From Gnetum montanum (Eukaryota > Streptophyta > Gnetopsida > Gnetales > Gnetaceae), in assembly GCA_015680685.1 (NCBI GenBank), contig MNCI01011535.1, positions 288,104-352,103 on the forward strand: a DNA stretch of 64,000 nt, in the 5' to 3' direction. Position 1 is the stretch's first letter; every line of letters begins with the position of its first letter. Shown here piece by piece: positions 56,946-64,000 of the stretch. Made by a program: the position numbers and the translations under genes. The notes beneath the pieces are model-generated. The model did not search any database, was not told the DNA's origin, and saw nothing but the letters and a program-made list of their open reading frames with translations.

Positions 56946-58315
56946 GATTAGGAAAGGCTAATGTACCATATCATTGATGGGCTACGTAATGAAACAAGAT
57001 AGACCTTAGGAATGTATGCCCAAGGTCAACTATATGAACTACAAACCCATCAAGTCCAAGAGCTTATTAAGCGGGTAGCAAAAGAAGAAGGAAAATTAGC
57101 TAGATGGGAGACCGTTGAAAAACATCAACGGGACCAAAATTTCAACTTAACAAAGGTCCATAATCATAAAAATGAAAAATCAACCAATCTCAAGGTGGAA
57201 ACATCATCTTTGCCAACATAACAAACATTAGAAGAAGTCGAGGCAAAGATCAATAAGATGTTGGAATGGACGTATCAAAAGTGTGGAGAATTTGTTGATA
57301 TTATTGGAGATAAAGTTTTAACAACCCAAGAAGCAGGACAAAACATTAAACAATTAGAAAGAAAGGATAAGGAAAATAAGAGCTCAACTGCCAATAATAC
57401 GTATGAATGCAACATATGCCTGTATGATTACCCCAAGGGCCAATGTCCAATATTGTTACATTTACATGAGCATTGGGGAAATACATTACATCTAGAGTTC
57501 GTACAGAAATACTATGTTCGATCACAGTGGCAACAATCCCAGTCATGGGGGAGACCACCCGTAGACTAGAGACACCCTTCATATCATCCGAATCCAAATG
57601 CTTATCTAGTTCAACATCCTATTTCTCAAATTGAGCCAACGCACTTTATCTCACCACAGTACCATTCTCCTCAATACTATCAGCCCATGCCTCCAACACA
57701 ACCGCCACCTTGTGTATCTTATACACCTTCTAACTTTCAACATTCTCATCCTTTCCCTCCTTCTACAGTGCCACCAACTATTCCTAAGGTGTCTGCACCA
57801 CTACAACAACCCACAAACGACACTTGTGCTACTACTACTAACAACAGTGAAAAGCCTCCTCAACATCAAAAGCGTCATTTCTTTAAACACAGCCGTAAGA
57901 AGGGATAACACAATTCTGAGGCCACTGTATCTTCCAACCCAGCACAAGTCCCACACTGTGGTGCATCCTTACCTTCGAACCCAATGCCTCATGTAACTTC
58001 ATCAGGGCCACCAACTCACACTCCAACAACAATCTGGCCCAATGAACACAATTGTGGAGAGCAACAACCCAATCCTGCATACCATCTAACAATCATAAAC
58101 ATCATAGTGGGTCAACTCATTATCCAGGAACTACATTGTATAAATTGCCCCATTATGCTCATTATAATCAAGTGTGTGAAACTCGATGGGGTAAATATGA
58201 CCAAGCTAGAATACTTTCAAAATGCAAGGATCCCAGCCGTCAGTTATTAATTCGTGTCGTCCTCAATCGTTTAGCTATGAGGGATATCCCCCATTCAAAT
58301 AACAAGCAGGATTAA
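56946..58315 (+). pseudogene. gag: E6 gag, 5' truncated, conserved internal stop
   Basis: Begins within the capsid core (YHIIDGLRNETR). Open stretches: 57012-57221 (GQLYELQTHQVQELIKRVAK), 57258-57569 with the knuckle CNICLYDYPKGQCPILLHLH (His to Tyr in the third ligand), and 57687-57908, a Pro-rich domain ending KRHFFKHSRKKG and TAA. E5 has a stop (TAG) at the same place. Homology goes on past the stop for about 135 codons to NNKQD and TAA (58313-58315), where both copies end. No protease follows. Confidence 0.82.
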
Positions 58316-60218
58316 TAATCATTTTTATTTTCTTTGATTTTTCAATTTTTGTTTTCCAATTTTTTATTTTTTCAACTTCTTGTTTTATCTTTTTATCTTT
58401 TTGGTATTTTTATCTTTTGACATTTTTTGTAAGTAATCTCGTCTATGAATAAAACACTCACGTGGATCATTGGTTGATGTGTGTTCTATGTTATCGAGTC
58501 TCAAATCATCAATTATTTGGAACAGTGAGCCCATTACACCCACTCATCCATTCTACAAATAAGAGGTTCTGTTCGAGGGTACAATGATATTCTTGAAGTT
58601 TTTAAAACTTAAAATTAATTTTGTGTTCATTGTACCCAGAATGAAGAAGGATGGACCAAGAGGGAATGATTAGGGTGTGACATTAAGGGGACTTGTGGAT
58701 TCTCTTTAGTGACATCTATGGTAATTATCATGCAATATGGTTCTACTAAGATCCTTGTAGATCTAATGAAAAATGGAAGTAAGAGTAATCAAAAGGGTAC
58801 TCAAAAATCAAACACTGTTCTAGGGGGTCCCACTGGAAAGACATGCACCCATGCCTGAAGGTTGGCAGCTTCTTTGGATTCAGCAATCGAAAAAAAAAAG
58901 AAAAGAAAAAGAGAAAGAAAAAAAAAGAAAAAGAAAAAAAAAGTTTCATAAAGCAAAAGTCTCTCCTCCTTTGAACAAAACGCCAAGTGATCGTACACCT
59001 TGTTGTTATGGTACTCTCATAGTTGCTCATCATGGGATGAAACAATGCGATGTCACTACTTAGAGGAATGGACTTGGTCCTGATCTTGGAATGATGAGTT
59101 AATGACAAATTAATCATGCTTTACACGCAGGATTCACTGTGTCCTGGGTTAGTTACCTCATGTCCCAATCTCTACGATCCCTTCTATAGTTCATCTCATC
59201 TCATTGTTCGTGTAATTGTAGCTCGTGTTGTGTGTAACATAGAATTCTTACCTCATTCCAGTGATATTTACATGTGTGTGTTTTGTGGAATTAGTGAGGA
59301 TTACATTTAACCCTTCTAGTGTCCACGGACACTTTTAAGTGTGGTTACACAAGGGCATTATAAGTTGGAACCTACTTTGGGGAGGACCCACTTGTGTAAT
59401 CTTTTGTAATCTTCACTTATGACACAACTCACACACACCATTTATTATCCTCAGCATATTGTTCATGGTATTCTTTCCCTTATTACTTTCTCTCCGATTC
59501 AACATTCCTATGAATCATCACATAACCTTTTTCACTACCATCCAAGGTCCTTATTAATAAATTCCACACATATATAATTTTTGTGACTTTAGAACTAGTT
59601 GAATTACCCTAGAACCCTTTAACAATCGTCCAGATGTCCTTAGTTTACATCATTTACTTTCAAAAACATATTAAAAATTTGGTACATTCTCTAAGTGCCC
59701 TAACTTTGATGAAAATATATATTCGTGACCCCCCTGTGCTAATCACCATCATTTGCAACTGTTCACACAGGGGAAGTTTTTCAAATTCCTCTCTATGACT
59801 CGCGATTGCGCATCCTGTGCTTTCATATCCATAACTCACTCGCTGGTACTCTGATTTGCATTCCATTTGAACCTACTTGACCCCAGAGTGTTCAGCTTAG
59901 TCATGGGGGAGGGGCACATGCCGAATAGCGCATAAATTTTTTGAAATTCATCATCACCCGAAGGACATCTTTAAGGGTAATTAGTTGCAACATTAAGAAT
60001 AAAATGTGTCAAAAACAATTTCATCCCCTTAGCTATACCAGAAAATTAAATTTGAAAACCACCTAAGCAAAGAGGACTCAACACTATAATCTTTCGGGGA
60101 CATGTTTTTCCAATAATTAACATCACATGGAAATAAAGTAAATCTATTAAGGTAAGCAGTAAGGTATAACCTAACTTTGGTAATGACCTTACTAACGATT
60201 GGCCCCGTGTGATTGCAG
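58316..60218 (+). other. E6 spacer between gag and ORF2
   Basis: 1.9 kb, non-coding. T-rich start (58320-58440), the shared ATGCCTGAAGG block (58852), a purine-only run (58886-58941), GGGGAGGACCCACTTGTG (59378), a TATA-like ATATATATT at 59714-59722 and a polypurine-like TCATGGGGGAGGGG at 59901-59914. The open frame at 58746-59117 on the minus strand is a T-rich artefact. Confidence 0.6.
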
Positions 60219-60799
60219 ATGACCCCGAAACGCAGACAACAGGAAGGTCCTGCTCAAGGTGCGATCAAACGACCTAGGAAAGGTGAAGGACAAGTTCCTG
60301 CCAAACAACATGCAGAGCAAGAGGAACAATCATTTAGTATCCACCAAGAAGACCCTACTGCTATACAATCAAGGCCTACCCTCTCTAAAAGCGGTGCCTG
60401 GTACTTAGGAAAAACGTACCAATTTTGGCACAATAAAGAAGAAGGCACCATGGTTAACAATTGTGGTGTGATTGTTGATTTCTCTGTTCAAGCCATTTCG
60501 AAAGTATTAAACCTTCTAAATACAAGACCAAAGGTTGCTTAGAACTAGTTGGACACTTTCAGAACCGAGCAACTTAATAAACTGTTAACAAATAATAAAA
60601 GGGTGGTGGAAGAAAAAGAGAAGGCTAACTGGAAGGCCTCTATAGCACAAGCACAAACTTACATGCATGCCAAGGCACTCAAGGCCTTACAAGAGGAGAA
60701 ACTCTAGGCCATACTTCGACGCCATCAAATTCTAAGACCTAGAGCGCAAGAAAAGGGAAAGACAGCTATGGAGGAGCACTGCCACTAGGAACTACATGA
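60219..60799 (+). pseudogene. E6 ORF2 with two internal deletions
   Basis: The start ATG (60219) follows TGATTGCAG. Open to 60542: MTPKRRQQEGPAQG, KQHAEQEEQSFSIHQE, SGAWYLGKTYQFWHNKEEGT and VNNCGVIVDFSVQAISKVLN. At about 60540 it jumps to the coiled-coil part (LDTFRTEQLNKLLTNNKR), losing roughly 1.2 kb compared with E5, and a second jump near 60710 goes from ALQEEKL to RAQEKGKTAMEEH at the end. The LPFPCL domain half and the ELANL block are therefore gone. About 190 codons against 930. Confidence 0.8.
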
Positions 60800-60980
60800 A
60801 TTCCACCATTTTGTAATCATAGGATTTTCTTTTGTGTTGTGTCTCAATTTTGTTCTGATTCCACACTGTGGCATGAATCCATTCTAGTCAGTTAATAATC
60901 CCATACCTATCCACTGTGTAATTAATGGAGCTTTTTATCTCTATAACTCGAGGACGATTTTTCATTCAGTCATGGGGGTA
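60800..60980 (+). other. E6 3' untranslated region and polypurine tract
   Basis: Ends with CTCGAGGACGATTTTTCATTC, AGTCATGGGGGTA (60968-60980) and then the LTR. Matches E5 and E3. Confidence 0.85.
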
Positions 60981-61832
60981 TGATGAGTCATGAATTGACT
61001 AGCTGTGATATCACTACCATGGTATCACAGTCGTGATATCGTAGTGGCTGTGATATCACATGGGTTGTGATATCGCATACGCAATATCATGGCCTGTAAT
61101 GTCTATAAATAAGAGGTGGCTTTCCCACTTGTAGGCATCTAGAGTTATATTGTCGCTAGACTCTAGCAGTTTTCTCCCTCCAGAGATAGAATATTTTTTA
61201 GTGTTTGCCCGCAGTGTGGTGAATGTAATTGTACGACATCCTTTATTCGAGTGTGACGTACTTGGACACGCACATGACCGACAATAAAGATCGAGATTAC
61301 TTCATCATTGCAGCATTCACTTTGTTTATTTATTTATTTATTTGTTATTTACTACTTTCCTAATTAGTCTCTCTCACCCTTAAACTCATGTTAAATGCAG
61401 AATGAGTACGACTTGATTACGAGCATTTAAGTGTGACTACTTGGTAACCCAGTAGCGTGCCTAGGATCTACGCTTGGTAATCCCAGTGGTAGTCGTGCAC
61501 GAAGTCCAAGATGTGTACGGATAATCAAGGAACGGATGCTCATTGCACTTAAGCTAGTTAGATATGCTCCCCCTGTCTCTTGTAGTTTAGTAAACATTAC
61601 TTTCCATCGCCTTCAAGAGTAGCATTAGATTAGGAAACCCATCATACACCTCACTCTGGACTAAACCATATGTGACAAATATAGTACTATTCCAGGTGGG
61701 AAGACAATGAACTGCGACCTAAGGATAACTGTCTAGGTGCCACAACTAGTCCGTCTGCGGAGTTCGACCAGATCACGCATGAAAATGCTCGTATTCGTAT
61801 GGTTGAGTGTAGGGGTACCTCACCACTCATCA
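60981..61832 (+). repeat. E6 3' LTR (complete)
   Basis: 852 bp, TGATGAGTCATG to CCACTCATCA. GATATC-type motifs 61006-61088, TATAAATA 61104-61111, CTCTAGCAGTTTTCTCCCTC downstream of it, AATAAAGATCGAG near 61284. Followed by GGGGG and then E5 gag on the minus strand. Confidence 0.93.
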
Positions 61833-63855
61833 GGGGGTATCCCCCATAACTAAACAGTTGAGTATGGCAAGGATTAATAAATGAAAATTTTGAATCCTTG
61901 CATGTTGGATGTATTAGGATCCAGTCATATTCGAACCACTGGGTGCCTTTTGATGTAGTGGTTGGAATGTACCCCGAGTGGGGTTCACACACTTGATTAT
62001 AGTAAACATAGTGGGGCAATTTATAAGATGTAGTCAATTAATGAGTGGTTGACCTACTATGGCACCTGTGATCATAAGATGGTATGCAAGGATCGATTTG
62101 TCTCCCTCAGTCGCTATATTCATTGGACCATATGGTTGTTGGAGTATTTGTTGATGGCCTAGAGAAACTAACATGAGGTGTTGGGTTCGAGGAGGGAGCT
62201 ACACCATAATGTTGGACTTGTGTTGGGTTGTAAGGTATAGTAGGCTCAGAATTGTGCTATCCCTTCTTACGGTCATGCCTAAAGAAGGGGTGTCTTCGAT
62301 GTTGAGGAGAGTTCCCACTACTGTTGTTAGCAGAAGCACAAGTAACATTCATGGGTTGGTGTTATGGTGCAAAATCCTCTAGAACACTTGGTGGTGATGT
62401 AAAAGGAGGTGAAGGATGAGAATGTTGAAATTAAGGAGAAGTGTAAGGTATCCAAAGTGATGGTTGTGTTGGAGAGGATATGGGTTGCTAGTATTGAGGA
62501 GAATAATAATCATGTGGCGAGATAGAGGATGTTGACTAGGTTGGGGAAACAGGATGTTGAACTTGATAAGCACTTAGGTTCGGATGGTATGAAGGGTATA
62601 ACCAGTTTTTGAGGGTGGCCTAACTGGGATTGTTGCCACTGTGATCGAACACAGTATCTCTGTACAAACTTTGCATGTAACACTCATCCACAATGCTCCT
62701 GTAAATGTGATAAGATTGTACATTGGCCCTTGGGGTGATCATACAAGCAAAAGTTGCATTGATATGTATGATTGGTAGTTGAGCTCTTATTTTTTTTCAA
62801 CCCTTCTTTCCAATTATCTAAGGGTATTTTGTCCTACTTCTTGGTTCGTCATGACTCTACCTCCAATAATGTTAGCATATTCTCCGCATTTCTTATGCAT
62901 CCATTCCATCATCTTATTGATCTTTGCCTCAATTTCATCCAATGATTGTAGTGTTGGCAAAGATGGTTCCACCTCCTTGAGGTAAGTTGATTTCTCCTTT
63001 TTATTATCATGGGCCCTTGTTGATTTAAGGTTTTGGGCTTGTTGAGATTTTTCAGCGTTCTCCCATTTAGCTAACTCCCCTTCTTCTTTTGCTACCTGCT
63101 TAATAAGCTCTTGGACTTGATGGGTTTGGAGTTCATATAGTTGACCTCGGGCATACATCCCTAGGGTCTCCCTTGTTTCATTACAGAGCCCATCTATGAT
63201 ATGGTACATTAGCCTCTCCTTAGAGAACTCATGGCCTAGGCAGTTATTTAACAATGCATAATATCTGTCTTAGGTCGTGTCCAAGGGTTCATGTTGTGGT
63301 TGTTTCCACTCTTGGATTTGTTTCCTCAAGGCTGACACTCTTACATAGGTTTGATATCTTTCGTTGAAGAGCTCAACCATTGCTGGCCAACATCAAATTG
63401 ATTTTGGTTTTAAAGACCTATACCATACTTTTGCATGGCCAATGAGTGTCATAGGAAAGAGCTTAAGTTTTTTCCATCCATTATCAATGTTGTTCCACAC
63501 ACAAGCATCATGAAGGCTTGAAGATGATGTTGAGGATCTAAATCATAGCCTCCTGAAAACTTGGGAAAGTTGTTTAAAACAAGCCTAGGTAGACGGCTTT
63601 CCTTGTGATGCCTATGAGATATTTGAATAGCCTCTTGTATTTGCATTAGCCTGTAGTGGCCAGTAGAGGTTCATCATCACTGGGTAGGTTATGCATTTGT
63701 GAGTTGGGATGATGTTTTCTTCGTTTATGTTTATAGGAAACCCCTACATCAGATCGGGTACTCCAAACTTCATCTTCATTGTCATATAATTTGTTGGTCC
63801 TCCAATGAATCGCCCTACTGGTTGTTACGTTATCATAATCTTGTGAGAGAGACAT
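61833..63855 (-). pseudogene. gag: E5 gag (interrupted near its end by E6)
   Basis: Start at 63855 (MSLSQDYDN), 116 bases after the PBS. First open stretch to 63646 (DDEPLLAT), then a break; RLVLNNFPKFSGGYDLDPQ in the frame 63449-63646. The capsid core and coiled region are open at 62814-63254 (YHIIDGLCNETRETLGMYA, QELIKQVAKEEGELAKWENA, MHKKCGEYANIIGG). Knuckle CNFCLYDHPKGQCTILSHL near 62705-62760. Pro/Tyr-rich part to RKKG and TAG, then a continuing frame to 61833. The stop lies beyond E6 at 56137-56139. A 10-base loss near 62620 removes the G-rich motif present in E4 and E6. Confidence 0.83.
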
Positions 63856-63971
63856 TATGTGTGAATTCGTGTGTGACTTAATCGAAATTAATTTCTTTTC
63901 TAAAAGATGTATCGTGACTACTTTGTTACAGCAATCTTGTATGATGTAACTAATCTAAATAACTAGCACCG

Positions 63972-63989
63972 TCCCCGGCAACGGCGCCA
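63972..63989 (-). other. E5 primer-binding site, intact
   Basis: On the minus strand TGGCGCCGTTGCCGGGGA, all 18 bases complementary to the 3' end (including CCA) of plant tRNA-Asp. One base (T) separates it from the LTR end. Confidence 0.95.
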
Positions 63990-63990
63990 A

Positions 63991-64000
63991 TGATGAGTGG
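63991..64000 (-). repeat. E5 5' LTR, last 10 bases
   Basis: CCACTCATCA on the minus strand, the family LTR terminus. The rest of the LTR is outside the window. Confidence 0.85.

Larger units (their letters stand above)
56188..61832 (+). mobile_element. E6: family 2 element inserted in E5
   Basis: 5.6 kb: truncated 5' LTR, truncated gag, spacer, shortened ORF2, polypurine tract and complete 3' LTR. It contains no pol gene. The right flank is GGGGG and the left flank ends a poly-G tract, consistent with a GGGGG target duplication in E5. Joining E5 across E6 restores a match to the gag end region of E6 itself (GGATAT/C CCCCATT). It has no PBS. Confidence 0.9.
50294..64000 (-). mobile_element. 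E5: family 2 element without pol, interrupted by E6
   Basis: Minus strand. The 5' LTR end and PBS are at the right edge (63991-64000, 63972-63989), gag 63855-61833, then E6, then gag stop at 56137-56139, spacer to 54179, ORF2 54178-51386, polypurine tract and 3' LTR 51192-50294. Removing E6 leaves a continuous element of about 8 kb within the window with no protease, RT, RNase H or integrase between gag and ORF2. E5 itself sits in gag of E4. The target duplication cannot be read because the other end is outside. Confidence 0.87.

Noticed and set aside
58746-59117. 123-residue minus-strand frame with a long Phe run
   Set aside because: It is the complement of the purine-only tract and spacer; the equivalent region of E5 has a different frame.
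63972-63989. Fragment of a tRNA-Asp gene
   Set aside because: Only the last 18 bases match, directly next to an LTR end and in the complement orientation: it is a primer-binding site.

Overview
This is a plant nuclear repeat region. It is built almost entirely of decayed retrotransposons, and I find no host gene, rRNA, tRNA or prokaryotic feature. The plant origin rests on Athila-type Ty3/gypsy elements whose primer-binding site is the 18-mer TGGCGCCGTTGCCGGGGA, the complement of the 3' end of plant tRNA-Asp, together with a Ty1/copia element and L1-like LINEs. The heavy nesting and solo LTRs suggest a large, methylated genome, probably a seed plant. Species cannot be told. Most reading frames carry many stops, and the visible changes are mostly C-to-T or G-to-A, as expected of long-methylated DNA.

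Two related Athila-like LTR families dominate. Both have LTRs that start TGATGA and end ACTCATCA, and both carry a 3' ORF (ORF2) after a long spacer. Family 1 (LTR promoter with TCGATGGGGCC-like motifs) has gag, protease, reverse transcriptase, RNase H, integrase, spacer and ORF2. Family 2 (LTR promoter with GATATC palindromes) has gag, spacer and ORF2 but no pol, so it looks non-autonomous.

Layout. Positions 1-22711: element E1 (family 1, plus), entering from the left; a solo LTR (1259-2233) sits in its gag and the minus-strand family 1 element E2 (10422-21309) sits in its ORF2. Positions 22712-28085: a Ty1/copia element, itself hit by an antisense LINE tail (25618-26105) and by a family 2 solo LTR (26513-27389) with a perfect 5-bp target duplication. 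Positions 28770-33060: a minus-strand LINE with endonuclease and RT. Positions 33218-33340: a 34-bp tandem repeat. Positions 33400-46177: E3, a complete family 1 element with both LTRs and a near-perfect target duplication. Positions 46178-47846: unassigned AT-rich DNA. From 47847 to the end lies a three-deep nest of family 2: E4 (plus, interrupted at 50293) contains E5 (minus, 50294 to beyond 64000), which contains E6 (plus, 56188-61832).

How the parts may work together. Family 1 could once have supplied pol functions, and family 2 keeps the matching cis signals (PBS, polypurine tract) plus gag and ORF2. Between the last gag or pol gene and ORF2, four elements (E1, E2, E3, E5) carry a short block resembling their own family's LTR promoter followed by a TATA box, and most copies have an acceptor-like CAG just before the ORF2 start. 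This suggests that ORF2 had its own transcript, or a spliced one. It is the most interesting signal in the window and is an inference from sequence pattern only.
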